A stretch of DNA of 64,000 nt from Oreocharis arfaki (Eukaryota; Chordata; Aves; Passeriformes; Paramythiidae): NCBI GenBank assembly GCA_013398015.1, contig VZRR01009903.1, positions 248,001 to 312,000 on the forward strand, in the 5' to 3' direction. The translations under genes and the position numbers were made by a program. The first letter of the stretch is position 1. The number at the start of each line of letters is the position of its first letter. The notes beneath the pieces were generated by a model. It had not been told where the DNA came from and searched no databases. It saw nothing but the letters and a program-made list of their open reading frames with translations. This document shows, piece by piece, positions 1 through 14,100 of this stretch.

Positions 1-2626
1 GAATGTGTTGTAGATAATAAAGAACACTAAGCACTGTGGTGAGCTCTGGAGGATATCCTAAAGCATTTTCACATTCACAGCTCAGTCTCAAAGGAAAAAT
101 TGGAAATGGCAGGGAAGGACTAGAAAAATCTGGTCTGTGCAAGTGTTAGTAATAAACACTGTCAATACCATGTTCCAGGAACTCTGAGATGTGAAACAAC
201 TGTTGGCATTTGGAAGTTTGGATCGGGTTTGGGAGGTTTTTTGGAGGAGCTGAAGGTCAAAATACCTGATACCAGACTGCATGAGCTTTAACCTGACAGG
301 CAAATTCCTGACACCACTAAACCTTTCCAGTTTGGCTGGCAGTAGTGCCCCTAGCTGTGTGTGTTTTGTAAGAACACACTCAGGGCAGCCAAGCAAGATG
401 GATAAATGGACACATATTCTTAAACAGCAGCTGTCTGTAACATCCAGTTCCACTTGGCTAAGCACTAATTTGATTTTTGCTTCTACTTTTCAATTCTTTT
501 TGAGCTCATTGTAATCTGTTTGGAGTGGTTGGTTAAATTTGCAGTTATAGTCCAAAAGCAGAATTTGGCAGCCACTGCTTTATTGCCACCTCCTCTCTCC
601 ACCCCATTTCAAACAAAGCCTAATTCCAAGGTAGAGTGGCTACACATTTGGCTTGTTTGCTTTTGATTTCCATTAGACTTTACTGCCAAAACAACCTGGT
701 CATACCAGTGACAGGGCTGAATTTGTGTTCCTAGTAACTTGTCAATGTTTGCCCTAAAAAGCAATTTGATGCAAAGGCTTTCTTCAAAAAGGGAGGTATT
801 TTGGGGCAGTAACCACACAATAAAAATACTTTATTTCACTTTTGGAAACCACTCATTTTAGAATTGCTCTGGGTGAACACATTCCATTGTATGCTGCAAC
901 ATAACCCAGCAGCATTTTCCATCTCTCCTAGGGCTAGGTCCTGGCTTTCTCCTGTATTCGTGTGCTTACAGTCCCTTTGCTTTCCCCTTCCACACCTTTG
1001 TGTCTATGTTCCCATGTCAAAAAAACCTTAATGAGCAGGCTGTGTGACAGAGGATGTCAGAATTCACATCCTGACACATAGCATGGGCACAGCTATACCA
1101 CTAGAATACATCTGGCATGGACAAACAAAATGAAGAGACTGTTTTTCAGGCCATTTGGAGAATGGCTAAGGCTGCCTCTTAGTTCCTCGGAGATTTTGTG
1201 TTGCACAGATTTTCAATTTGTGCAAATTAAACGCAGGAAGGACTAAGGAATGCTTTGACAATGCGATAGATGTTTCCCAAGGATTGTTCAGCTTAGTTCT
1301 GAATAATGATGCTGTGTAATTCCTGTAAGGCAGATGAAGCACATAGCTTCATATATACATATGCTTGGTCAGAGGTAAAAGAGTTCCACTCAGCCATTTT
1401 TTAAAGACTTTTTAGCTCCTGTGTAGGGCAAGCAGTGTTCTAGTAGAGGAGGAAAAGACGCTGCTTCTCTGGTATCACTGGCATCTCTCCAGTCAGCATT
1501 CAAGTGCCATGGTATTCATTGAATGTTGTGTTTTTCAGAAGCAGAGCCTTGTTTGATCTGTTTTGTGTTACTAAACATGAAAAGACAGTCTCTGAATAAA
1601 TTTCTTTCATAGAATCACTGACCCTTTTAAACGTATTTAATTTTCATGTCAATTCCTTTTCTGGCTACCATTTAAAGCATATTTGATCTAGTTAGCTAGC
1701 CCTTCTGCAGGCTTAATGCTGCTGGTACCTCCGAGTTATTAATGCTCGTGTTTGTGTAGACGTTGCTGGAGAAACTGTGAATGGCCACATGAGAAACTGC
1801 TCTGTCAGAAGGTAACCTGGTGCACTCCCCAGGGTTATGGTGCCTCTGTATTGGAGTTCATCCACCCTTGCCTTTTGGTGGCATTTATTCATTTGTTAAG
1901 GGTTTTTATTCATTAAGGGAATTGCCTTTATTCAGTCACCAGGTAAGCTGGCTTTTGCTAATTATAGATTTGTGTACGTGTAAATGCAGTGCTAACAAAA
2001 GGATTCTGCTTACAAAACTTTATAGTTTGTTCCATTAAGTAGGTCTCAGTTGTCTGTGAATCCATGCTGACTGGGAGCTATACAGATGCCTTTTTTTTTT
2101 TTTAAATAATCTTGGACATACATCTTTGATATACAGATTGTGCATCCACCCAGTTATGCTAAAGTTCCTGTGAACTGGGCTGGGTATCCTGCCACTCACA
2201 TAAGTGCAGATGGCTCCCAATGACTTCAGTAACAGTCAAAATAATCTTTAAAAAATAGCAGATCTATACTGCAGTGCAAGCAGAAGAATAATGGTTGAAG
2301 GTGATGCAGTTTAGTCTGCTGATTAGTTGTGATGATGACAATGGTAGTTACCATTTAGCTAGCCCCATGCAGCTTCTAAGGACCACACAAAGTGTGCACC
2401 AATTAAGCGTGAGCTACTCTGTAAGTTAGCTTTAACTGTGTATGGAAAGCTTGGCACCTTTTATTATGTGTGACAGACCTGGCAATGAGAGAAAAATGTA
2501 AGCAGCATGGCTTCAACTTGCAATCATCTAGTCAAACTGTATCAAATGATGAATTAGATGTGTATGAAAAAGAATAAATGCTCAGATGGTGTCATGGTAT
2601 AGCTCCACATCAACTTATCCTCTATC

Positions 2627-2646
2627 TTTTTTCTCTCTCTTTTTTN

Positions 2647-2677
<31 letters not shown>
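2627..2677. repeat. Poly-T / CT-rich simple repeat with one ambiguous base
   Basis: A CT-rich run passes into an almost unbroken T tract. A single N sits at 2646, indicating an unresolved base call in the homopolymer. Confidence 0.9.
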
Positions 2678-2683
<6 letters not shown>

Positions 2684-3245
2684 GATTGCAACATTCTGCT
2701 TGTGCCCTCAGTAGAAGTGTAGGGTAATTTGACAATTGCTGATTTCAACTAAGTTGTGTCAGCCACCTGCAAAGAATACGGGCCTTAATTTTATTCCTTT
2801 CAGGTATGTGAGAAATATTTTCCTTGCCACAATAGAAAATTGGGAAATCAAAATGGGGTGAGTGATAGGCCTGTCTTATTTATTGTCACAGAAAGAATTG
2901 TCAGGAGATGTGGGTGGGAAGAAGGGGATTTGTTTCAGTAAATGCCTCTTTATGACACTTTCTGAAAGGCAAGCAGTCAGAGCTGGAGACTTTTGCAAGT
3001 GCAAGTTTTTGTCCTTATTATGAACTACTTATTTTCTTACTTTTATTGAAATGTATCTTGGTCTGTTAATCTGCATGCATTTGCCTTTATTTTTTTTTTT
3101 TTCCCCACTATTGTTTCTCAGGCAATACTGCCTGCAGTGGGCTTTTTTTGCTGGTGAAAGGGGTACCCTTGAGGTTCAGTTCCTCCTGTAATAGGCCAAA
3201 GATAATAAATGAGAGCTCAAAATTAAATGCATTTGCTTTTCACAG

Positions 3246-3527
3246 CTCGATGCGTTCATGCTGTTGGGGAGCAGCAGGAGTGGCCTGCGCAGCGTGGGGC
3301 TGCGCTGGCACCAGGGTGACAGCGAGGAAGGCAGCTCAGGCACCACCTGGCAAGGGGAGCAGGAGCAGCGAGGGCTGTCGGAGTCCTGGCGGGTCCCACC
3401 GTGGGGAGACACAAGCTCAGCCACCCGGGAGGGTCCCCACAGGCCTTTGTCTCATCCCAGCTGTCTCCTGGCAGTCTGAACGTGGGCTAGAGCTGACCTT
3501 GAGCAGCGACAGGGAGCTCCCAGATGA
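3246..3527 (+). other. GC-rich pocket with exon-like borders, unassigned
   Basis: A 282-bp GC-rich block is preceded by a pyrimidine-rich stretch ending in CACAG (AG at 3244-3245) and followed by a strong donor-like GTGAGT at 3528-3533. One frame is open across all of it and meets a stop inside the donor. The implied peptide is Ala/Gly/Cys/Ser-rich and resembles no family I recognise. The phase (2 to 2) does not match the phase-1 junction of the downstream Golli exon, so it cannot be a frame-preserving Golli cassette. Chance openness in GC-rich DNA is the simpler reading. Confidence 0.2.
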
Positions 3528-4860
3528 GTGAGTGGGAAGGGGCTGCAGAGCCTGGTCATGTGCTTGGGACCTGGAAATGTATCCTCGAGCCATGTGTTTT
3601 TCCAACTATTCTTCACAGTTACTATGGATGGAGTTAGATTTTTTTTTTGCTTTGTATTTTTTGTTGTCCTTGATTCCAGTACTTCAAGCTTTCAGTGGGG
3701 AGGAAACAAAACACTAGGAGAGTATGAACACAAATCTGGAGGCACAGGCAATTTTCCTGCTACTTCTTCCAGGACATTTGGTTTCTACAGTCTGTGGCAC
3801 CCCTTTATCAGACTGCTCTGGATATCCTGTTTTCTCAGGATAAGCAAAGTCCATGATTCTCTGCAATGAATTGCATCCTATATTGAGAGCTGAACCAAGT
3901 TGCAAAGATTTTATAAACAGATTGCATTATTTACTTATTTCAAAGGTATGCTAGTTAACTTTCTGGGATACCACAGACTGTGAATATGAAAACTTTGCAT
4001 TTTGCCAGTCACAATTTGTGGCTGCAGAAATTCCCTTACAGCACTTACCTGGGAAATAAATGACTTCTTATTTTCAGAGATAAGATTAACACAGCTATTT
4101 TTCTGTCTATGGAGCACTTTCTACCTTCTGTGAGTTGTCTGCACAACTTCCTAGGAGGCAGAAAAATGAAAATTTCCTGCTGAGAAAACCAAGGTAGAGT
4201 TGTTTTGTTTATTTCTGAAGTAGCTTGTGCATGGTGCTCCTGCAAAGACAAGCCCAGAACCACGAATTGCTGAGCCTTTGGCCAGTGGGCACAGGGCTGG
4301 TGCACCCAGGAAAGTGCCAGCTGGAGGCTGCCAGTCCCAGGTCAGAGCAGCACCAAACCAGGCGTTAGTCAGGTTTGCTGGCTGGTTTGAGCATGGCGCT
4401 GAGGGCTCCAGTGTGACTTCTCCTGGCCTTAGGCACGAGTGGAGCAATCTCCGCCTGCAAAAAGCAGGCGTGGTATCACCTGCCTCGCCGGGGCTTCATC
4501 CTAATTTAGGGTAACCAGGACTGTGTGCTGTGTGTATCTTCTGCATGCAATTGCTGCCCTGTGATAGTCCTTCTGGTGAAACCCATTGAGTTGCTCTCAG
4601 GCTTTGTAAACTTTTCTATAAGTGGTGGTTTTACTCACTCTCATGCTTTCTGCATGGATTGAGAGAAACGTACTCAAGTACACTTGGGAAAAACATGTTT
4701 ATAGCGTTTCTTGCTTGTTAAAATATTGTGTAGCTCAATCATGCTACCATTTTAGGCTTCAGGATTAACAGCTCTTTTTGCTGACCAAGCTTGCTTCATC
4801 ACATGAGAAGTGACTTTATACATACTCAAATAGCAAAATAAAGTTTGTGAATTCTTTCAT

Positions 4861-4883
4861 TTTCTTTCTTTCTTTCTTTTTTT
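4861..4883. repeat. (TTTC)n short tandem repeat
   Basis: Four TTTC units followed by a T run. No coding context. Confidence 0.85.
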
Positions 4884-7800
4884 AATAGCAGTAACTCCCA
4901 CGAACTGGTACAAGGCTTGGTACTGTGCAAGCAGTTTTTCACTCTTAGAATGCTGCTACTGAAAAGCAGATATTGTGTAAAGTACCATCGATCACTGCCG
5001 CGGTTTTATACAGTTTGTCACCATTGTTCTTCGTATAGCATTGAGTCACATTTCGAACTATGGTACAGCTCACAAGCGTTCAGCATGGGGGGAAAAAGTG
5101 CTGGGTTTTTTTAATGTAAAAAACCTCTTAATTATTTATAAGCTGATAGCGTTGATTTGTTAGTATGTAGAAAATATGTCTGATGTGGCCTAGTATAGAT
5201 GAGAACAGATTTATTGATATGTTTAGAAGTGTATGATGTGGTTTATAATGATGGAGAGTGGAATGGAGTTTCTAAAGACCTAGAATAGCTGAGGTTAGAA
5301 ATGTTAGAGCAGATGTCTCTAAGGCTGTTCTGACAGATGCTTAGCTCAGAGGCAGAAATGGACTTTTATATCTAGTTTTACATTAACAGCTTTGGGATTC
5401 TCTAACAATTTCCTTGGGGGTTTTTTTCTGACTAAGAGCATACTGTATCTCAGGTAAAACCCCACTGAAATAATAGATGATTTTAAATTGATGTGTGAGC
5501 AAATCACGTTTTCTCTCAGTCTATCAAACGCCATGTAAATACATCTTTTAGAAATGTGGGATTTCATGCTGTAAAAATCATACCAATGGCCTAGGCTACC
5601 TTGGAAATCTTGTAGTTTTGCTCCCTCCTTCAGCCAATATAGAAATGTTTTGTTTTCCTTTCATGCACCACCTGCATAGATGAGCTTGTAGAATGAAATG
5701 GGGAGAATCTTGTTTGTAGTTGGGACATAGAGGAAGCAGCAGTGTATGATCTTTGTGTTAGCACAGCCTTTTAAATTTCACTGGGAAGGGTGAGAAATTA
5801 AACATTTCTTCTTTCAGTGCAGAAAAGACAAACTCCCCAAACCAAATCAATCTGTGGCACCAACCACACGACACTTAATGCTGGTTTAAGAGAACTGTGG
5901 GCAGATGCTGATCCAGCGGTGGTCTCTTAGCAGAGCTGTAGAGGGTTGCTGCTGGAAAGGTGTTTGTGAAATGTATCCTGACGTGACTTTGAAAGCTCTT
6001 AACTAATGTGGACAAATGTCAGTAATCCAGAGCAGCAGAAGCATGTGAGAAAAGGGCAAAAGGCCGTGTAGTATTTATTTTCCAAGTGGGGACTCTTTGA
6101 ATTGAGACGTTTTGTGTTAACATCGTAAGACATGCATGGGTTTTAAGCATTTGACGGAGTGGGTGAGGAGAGGTAGCACTTTAATCTTGTGACTCCTGCA
6201 GTTGATTTAGAAGTGAGTGTTTGTTGTGTGCTTGTACTAGCTTCTGACAGCTCTGGGGTATGGGGCAGGCAGGCTTTACGACAAGGAGAGATTCCGGAGG
6301 TGAATTCCTGTGCAGAGATAATTTGGAATTTGGTCCATAAGAAGCCTGCCAAATCTTGCAGCAGCATGGCAAGGGATCATGATCTTTGTGGAAGTGGAGC
6401 TCGTAGGAGTTGGATAGGCAGCACAGCAGAGTGGTTTGGGCAGCAGCTTTGGTCCAGGAGCCTTGGGAAGGGAAGGTGGGAGGAAGGACTGGAAACTGCT
6501 GGGGGCCAGAGAGCGAGGCAGTGCTTGACAGGAGAGAACAGCAGAATGGTGTGACCAGTGCAAATAGCATCCTTTCCTCCAGGATTGGAAGTCTTGCATC
6601 TAGACTTGTAAGGCTGTGGATTCTGTAGTTCACCTTGGAGTGTGAAGTCTTTCCATGTGATTGCTGGTAACATTTCTTTGTTCCCTGGTAAGTGCCAGTC
6701 ATTGCTTGCAGGGTAGACAGACAAGGTGATTTGTATCCAGATCTAAATGTCTTGAGTTCATCATCAAAAAAAACCCACTCATCTCTTCCTTTTTTTTTTT
6801 TCCCTGGTGTCTTTTCTTCTTTATTCTCAGCTTTCTGCCAGTATGGAATAATATCTCTGGTGTTAGGCCCTGTGCCAGTTCAGTCAGTGCAGACTGCTTT
6901 AGTCCTTTGGATTCATTGTTTTATTTGCTTGTTTTCAAGTGTTCTTCTTTCCTGGTTTTAGGGCTGCACTGGAAGCTATTATGAAGAAGATACTGCCTCC
7001 TGTAAACCCTATTATAGATTCTGGAATAAGGTTTTCTCTTAATCTGTCTGCTAGGCAGGCAGATATTTTAATCAAATTTCTTATCAGTTGCTCAAGCATA
7101 CATTAGAGTTCCCTGCTGAAAAAATATTTCTTTGTGTATCAGATTTCTTCACCGAGGAAATCACTTCACTAAGAAGTCTCTGAACAGTTTATTTTTGCTG
7201 TTTAATGCAAACTACCTCTAAAACTCTTGGGGGTTTTATTGTATTGATTGTAAAAGTGTGAAGGCCTTGAAATAATTTTGCTAGTATTTTAACAAACTAC
7301 CCACCTTTTATTGCTTGTATTGCAATGTTTTATACCCTCCACTCATTCTGCACAGCAATTCCTTGGCTCTACTCCTAGGTCTGTGCTGGTGTTCTCCATT
7401 GTGCAGCTTCCAGACAAAGCTGTTTTGACAAGGAGGACAGAGCATGGTGGCAAAAATCCCGCTCCCTCCGTTCAGGGCAGTGATCAGGATGCAACATCCT
7501 CGAGTGCTGTGCTCCTGTGCCAGGGCCTGCGGAGAGGCTTTAAACTGCGAGAGCTGCCAAACGCAGCCTCCGGAGTCTGTGCCCCAGCCTGCCATAAATG
7601 TGCTCGGCTGTGATTCCTCTGCTGACTTTGGATATGGCATGTGGAATTTGTCCTTTGAGAAACCAGGCTTTTAGGTTCATCCTTGTTCAGAGGATGTCAC
7701 AATCATCTTGAGTGTTACCTTCTAAAATCCGTCTCATTCCATGAAAACATTTTAAATTATGGTTAGAGTAGGCATTGCCAGGCAGACAAAAACTAAGATC

Positions 7801-9932
7801 TGGAGTGTTGAACATCCCTGAAGTGACACATTTGTTAAGTGTTTACTGTGTTTTTAAAATTAACAGTTGGCTGCCAGTCTTGTAGGCAGAATGACTTTCT
7901 CACCATCCATACCACAGGCAGAGCTGGAGCTGCACATGGCTGCTACACAGTGCCCATGAGAGACAGGGACATTCTCTTAATGCCAGCATCGTGAACTGCA
8001 GGTGAAGCTCAAGACCTGGTCCACTGCATCCCCAAAGAGTTACAGAGGTGCTTCCACCTCATGGATGCAGCTGGCGGTGTGGCTCTTGTCCCCACCGAGG
8101 TCTGAGCTTCTTCCACTTCTTCCGCTGTCTGGGTTAAGCTGGAGGTGTGAGTCGTTGCCTTGCCCCAGGACACAGAGGGGCTCATCTTCTGCCTCCTGGG
8201 CACTGCTGGCTATGCAGCTCACAGCATGGGCCTCTGCACCCTCCCAGGGCAGGGAGCTACCTGGGCTTCTGCCTCCCACGGGGGTGCTTGCATCACCTTA
8301 GAGTAATTAATCAGTTTCTGAGATGTGACAAGCTGTGTGAACAAACTCTGTGAGGCTGGAAGAAACTCTTGCTCACTTTTGCTCCTCTGACCTTTCACCA
8401 TAGGTGTAAGGTGAAAATCAGTTCCAAAGTGCTGATAATGTCAGACAGCAGCGGCTAATGGCTGTGGACTTGTGATTGTTCAGAACTGTAGTTTAGGCAG
8501 ACTTGAACAACCTTACCCCATCTTTTTTGGCTTGTGAGTGTGTTTGTTTGTTTATTTGGGGGATATGTTTTGTCAGCTTCTGAAGAGCCAGATCCCCAAT
8601 TTTGTTTTACATATGCAAGAATTCAACACAATGGTAAATGATCTACAAGCTTATTTGTGCCCAGGTATTTCAAGTATTTTTAGAGATATTGGTAAATGTG
8701 TGCATTATACGCAGAATGTGTCATTTATACCATTGTGGTGTATTGCAGAATTTTCTAGGGAAAAAAAAAATCTTCTAAAAACTACCAGTGTAATTCCCCT
8801 CACTGCAGGTTCTGTAACCGTGACTCTCTGAGATCACTTGTGCCATTAAAAACTTCAGGGTACATTAACAGGGCAAAATAGAGAAAGCCAGAGATATGGC
8901 AATGTACACCTGAAGGATGCACGAAAATGCCAGGCTTATTGATTACAGCATCCTGTAGGTGATTCACAGCTTCCAGAAACCCAGGTTATTTTCCAGTAAA
9001 ACAAAACTGATGTGGAAAATACAAAAGGTTGTGGGAGTTGTGAGGTCTGATGGAAGCTCACTGGACTACTCATTTTGTCACATTTTTACTTTGGTGGGGG
9101 GTGGATATATCCAAGTTTTGCAACCTAACAGTTATTCAGACTCGTTCCAGCTGAAGCAGAAAAGATGAATGACCAAACAATCTTTGTCTAATACAAGTCA
9201 GTTGCACAATTTTTAAAGAACACAAGTGCTGATGGGCCCAACAGGTGATTTAATTTCTCCTCCTTAAGTACATGAAATTGTTTGTTACAGCTGATGCTCT
9301 AGCTCACTTTGCTGTAGGAGGATCTTTTGTGAGATATTCGAGATTAAAACAAACCTATATGTTCCAGTAACACAAAGGAACGATTTTCTTTGAAAATTGG
9401 TGGGTGGATAAAATTCTTTGTTTAAGTTTTTAAAAAACTCTCTGCGGGCTGTATGGAGAATTGCCACATGCTTCTCATAGATTCCAAATTTCTGCCATAG
9501 CAAGTCCCACTGGTTTCAACCACAGGCTCTTTTGTTTTCTGTACTCGCCTTTGTACCCCTCAGCAAGTGGAGGCAATGCCAGAAGTTCTGGAAAACAAGA
9601 GCGAGAGGGTGCAAGCCAGGCCTACACTGCTGCATTCCTCTGCAATGGTAGGCCACCGTGTGGGCTTTGTTTCAGCTCTTCATTGTGAACCAGAGGCACG
9701 GATAACCAAGTGCCCAACTCTGTGAAAGCATGCAGAGTGCAAGGCAGCTTGTACAATCCAGTAGATTGGTTTTAATTACAATCTCGGGATCAAAAATTGT
9801 TCTCGCGCAGGGGATGCTTTCAGCTTTTTGGAATGCCTCCTTTTACTTGCAGGTTTCTTTCCATGTCCTCACAAGCAAATAATACCTTCACACGCCCCCA
9901 AGGCTCATAGCAGTCCTGAGCCACTTTTTCTT

Positions 9933-11130
9933 TCATAGAATCCTTAATGTTGGAAAAGACCTCAAAGATCGAGTCCCACCTTTGACTGAACACCACCACG
10001 TCAACTAAACCATAGCATTAAGTGCCACATCCAGTCATTCCTTGAACACTTCCAGGAACAGTGACTCCATCGCTCCCCTGGGCAGTCTGATTCAATGCTT
10101 AGTCACTCTTTCAGTGAACAAATTCTTCCTGATGTTCACCCTGAACCTCCCCTGGCACAGCTTGAGGCCATTTCCTCTTATCCCATTGCTAGTTGCCTGG
10201 GAGAAGATGCCAACCCCTACCTGGCTACAACCTCCTTTCAGGTGGTTGTAGAGAGCAATAAGGTCTCCCCTGAGCATCCTCAGGCCAAACATCCCAGCTC
10301 CCTCAGCTGCTCCTCATAGCACTTACTCTCTGGACCCTTCACCAGATTAATTGCCCTCCTCTGGACTTCCTCCAGAACCTCAATGTCCTTTTTGTTCTGA
10401 GGAACCCAAAACTGATCATAGGATTTGAGATGAGGCCTCGCCAGGGCTGAGTACAGGAGGATGATCCCTCCTCTGCTCCTGCTGGCCACACTATTCCTGC
10501 TACAGGCCAGGGTGCCATTGGCCTCCTTGCCCACCTGGGCACACACTGGCTCATGCTCAGCCACTGCCAGTCAGCACCCCCAGGTCCTTTTCCACTGGCA
10601 GCTTTCCAGTCACTCTGCCCCAGCCTGTAGCACTGCCTGGGGTTGTTGTGACCCAAAGGCAGGACCTGGCAACTTGGCCTTGTTGAACCTCACACAATTG
10701 GCCTCCGCCCATCCATCCAACCTGCCCAGATCCCTCTGCTGAGCCTTCCTGCCCTCCAGCAGGTCAACACTCCCACACAATTTGATGTCATCTGCAAACT
10801 GACTGAGGGTGCACTTGATCCCCTCGTCCAGAAGACTCACCCAAAGACTGAGCTTTGGCAAACCCCACTAGTGATGGGCCACCAACTGGATGTAATTCCA
10901 TTCACCACCACTCCCTGGGCCTGAATATCCAGGCAGTTTTTAACCCAGTAAAGAGTGCACCTGTCCAAGCCATAGGCTGCCAGCTTCTCCTGGAAAATGC
11001 TGTGGGAGACAGTGTCAAGGACTTTATGAAGTCCAGGTAGACAACATCCACAGCCTTTCCCACATTCACTAGGTGGGTCAGCTGGTCATGAAAGGAGATC
11101 AAGTTTGTCAAGCAACCTGTTTTGCTGTGA
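9933..11130 (-). mobile_element. CR1 LINE, 5'-truncated, antisense to MBP
   Basis: Read on the - strand this is the 3' part of a CR1 non-LTR retrotransposon. It keeps the reverse-transcriptase region equivalent to the segment with CLTNLISF and VVYLDF (around 11000-11110). Next come the Phe-Ala-Asp-Asp block (FADDIKLCGS, about 10780-10800), the conserved VASRSR, LYSALARPHLKSY and VQRRAINLVKG stretches (10290-10500), and the 3' UTR ending in the CR1-type tail whose complement reads TCATAGAATCC at 9933. The frame is broken by stops and shifts, so it is a dead copy. The 5' border near 11130 is where similarity to CR1 fades; it is approximate. No target-site duplication was sought, since CR1 usually lacks one. 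Confidence 0.93.
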
Positions 11131-14100
11131 TTTGTGCTTTGTATTCCCACATCGGTTGCTTTCTTTACATGTAGCTGGTCAATGTGGTAGAGACAGCAGA
11201 TGGGTCAGTAGAAAACTTTACTGTGAGACTTCAAAAGTTAGGAGTAACTGTATAACTGAATTGCAGAAAAACATACATAGTATTGTAAAACCCCATTACA
11301 AAAGATGAAGAAGAGGAAATTAAGCACCATGCAGTGACGGATGATGTGTAACTTAGGCCTCCCAGATGATTTCTTGCATGTTGAATCTGATATGACTTTC
11401 ACAGTAGGTTTAAGAAAAAACAAGTCTTTTGCACCCCTGGCTCTTATCGGTAACAGGAGAACACACAGAGTTGGTGTGCAACTGCTGCTCCAGTTCCTAT
11501 GGTCTGAAATGCCTTGCTGACAGGTTTGCTTTCATCTCTTTCTTTGACATGGGCAGAATGAGCTACAAATTTCTTCAGTAAGAACAGAGAGGAGAGAGGG
11601 TTCTTAAAGACTTGAATAGTACAGGGTGTACAAGTTGGGGGAAGGTATGACATTGTCTTTCATCCATCAGGTCTGAAACCCGGCTCCTGGAGTGCAGCCC
11701 CTCACAGTGGGATGTTAATGCATTTCAGCCCACAGTAACCATCCATGCTTCCTGTTAATATCCAGACTTTGGGCATGAGCTGTGGGTTATTACTGCACAG
11801 ACTTGCAGGTGTTTTCAAATCTCTGACATGCAGATGCTCGGAGTTGTGTGCACCTTGGTGAAAACACAGAAAAACTTTCCAGCAAGAGGACTCCTGATAT
11901 ATCAAAAATCTCTGACTCAGACAGTATTGCTACTTTTTACACACTGATACCATAAAACATAATTGCCTTCAGTAGAATGATAATACTGAACATAAGCTGT
12001 AATGAGTATACAGCTTATTTTTAATTTCTCTTTTTATTTTGTAGTAGTTTCACAGAACCAACCCTCTCAAATCATGAAGTTATCAACAAAACTAAAAATT
12101 ATGTTCTGTTTGTTGATTCACAAAATAAGATTTAGGCATGTTTATTAGAGCGTCACCATTCCAGCTGAATGTCACATTGCTGTGTGTTTTCACATTTTCA
12201 TTGATTGGTTGTATTATGGTTTTACTGGGTAAGTTGAAAAAGTCAGTATAGTTACCCTACCAAAAAAAATACCACAGCAACAATTCCCCACAGTGCCACT
12301 ACCACCTTACAGGGATCCTTGTCCCAAAACCTGTTGTCTTTGCTGCAGCAATGGTTAAGGGATGTATTTATCATAAAACCGGTACTCTTGTAACAAGCAG
12401 TGGTTCACAGTTACATATTAAACACTTTGGGATGATGAAGCCTAGCAAAGACAGCTGAATCCGTATTTCCTGATACCTTCCTATTGTCTCTCCATCAAAC
12501 CTTTTTGTGTTCTCACGTGTGCTTTGCTGTAAGGCCAAGCTCTTCTACCTCAGCAGCTTTTCTTCAGCAGGAAAGGGCCAGGGAAGGCTTGGAGAAATGA
12601 GATCTTTCATGAGTCTGAAAGAAACTGAGCCGATACTCGGGTATTAGCAAAGGTCCAGCAATTAACAGATCCTATTTGACCTATTAATTTTCAGTCTTAG
12701 GGGGCATAATGCTTTCTGCAGAGAACAGCTAATAGCTGGTATTCCATCAGGGATTCAGGAAAAACAGCATTTTTCAGGCACTTCTTGTAAAATTTTGAGT
12801 GAAAGTTTCATTCTTTTGGCCACGACAGTGTAGTCTAAATGTCTAAACCTGTGTTATGCCTTTACCAACAGCAGTGGAATAACTTTCAGCAGGCTCAGCC
12901 AGTGATCCTTACTGACCCGAGATTCAGTATAGAGCTAAACTTGGTCATTTTTTAAATTTGGTTCCATAGAAGTAAATACTGGACCAGGTGAGGTTTTCCA
13001 CTTTTTATTGTATTTTTAGTACTAAGTTTTATTGTAAATAAAATTATGGCACAGCAGCTTATTCACTGCTTCATCAGGTCAGTGTAGAAACGTACTCAGC
13101 TCATCAGTGAAACAGAAACAGCCTCACAACTTTTTTTGTTCTAGTTTGGTAAGAGCCTTACGTGCTGTAAAATGTCTCATGAAAGAAGTGAGGGAGGGAA
13201 GTCAAAGGAGAGCATGTTATGCTTAGCAAGTGGCTTCTCATTTTTGTGGTGGTTTAGTCTGCAGCTTGGTTAGCCCATAGAAAAAGCTGAATTTTTTTGT
13301 GCAGAAGAATATCATTCCTTCAGTTATGCTGAAGCTATAGAGAAAATTTGCCTTTGGGTGGATTTTTTTTTCCCTGAAAGTGATAAGCTTTGGCAAGGAG
13401 GTAAGGAGGAGAGCAAACTGTAATAGAAGTGATCTCTTGGCTAAGTGCAGTAGGAGTGTTAAACTCATGTGGATCTGTATCATGAGACACATGAGCACTT
13501 CTCTCTGCATTCGCTCTGCCAGCAAGGGGGGAAGATGTTTCTGTAAAGGCTAAATGCACCAGCACATCCCTTCTGGTTGTGTTCAGAGGTATGACCAAGT
13601 GTTTGTTTCACGATTATACTGCATGCCATCCATTTCAAACAGAAATATTTGTCCAAAATCGATTCCCAACTGTTTGACAAGCATCAGACAAACCCAGTAA
13701 TTAGGTCTGTGAATCGAAATGTCTGATGGCATCTTGCCTTCTAACCATATTAGTGAAGTTAGGCTAAGAGCCATCTTGCGTCTGCACTGTCTTAGCATAA
13801 TGAGGATGAATCAAGCTTTTGCAGTTCAGATTTAACAGTGCAGACATAATTCTTTCCTCTCTGTCTCCCCGAATACTTCTCTAGTGAAGCCTGATGGCTG
13901 TGGGCACTCTATTCTGCTGTGGGCTGTGCTGCAGTAAAAGTCCAAACCAGGAGCAGGATTGTTGGGAAATGGTCTCAGCACAGAGCTCAACCCAGCATGT
14001 ATGTAGTGATGATGGGTGTGTTTTTTCCGGCCTTTCATTCTTTCAAGTGCCTGATATTACCACAAGTGTCATTAGAGGCCTGGTCCAAAATAGTGGTCTC

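Larger units (their letters stand above)
1..9932. other. Non-coding sequence, probably Golli-MBP intron
   Basis: I see no exon with protein support on either strand. The next downstream exon (18271) begins with a phase-1 acceptor and Golli-type coding, so an upstream Golli exon must exist; it is not recognisable here. This stretch is therefore most likely intron of the long Golli transcript. It is mostly AT-rich with GC-rich pockets near 3246-3527, 4225-4500, 7440-7620 and 7900-8300 that give several chance open frames but no recognisable protein. The long poly-T at 2627-2677 and a short TTTC run at 4861-4883 are simple repeats. Confidence 0.6.

Noticed and set aside
4227..4514. GC-rich open frames at 4227-4514 and also 7311-7674 and 8002-8301
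   Set aside because: Openness follows GC content, frames are open on both strands at once, there are no convincing splice sites and no recognisable protein.
10092..11150. Numerous open frames on both strands at 10092-11150, as at 49567-50837
   Set aside because: They are shadows or remnants of CR1 reverse transcriptase, not host genes.
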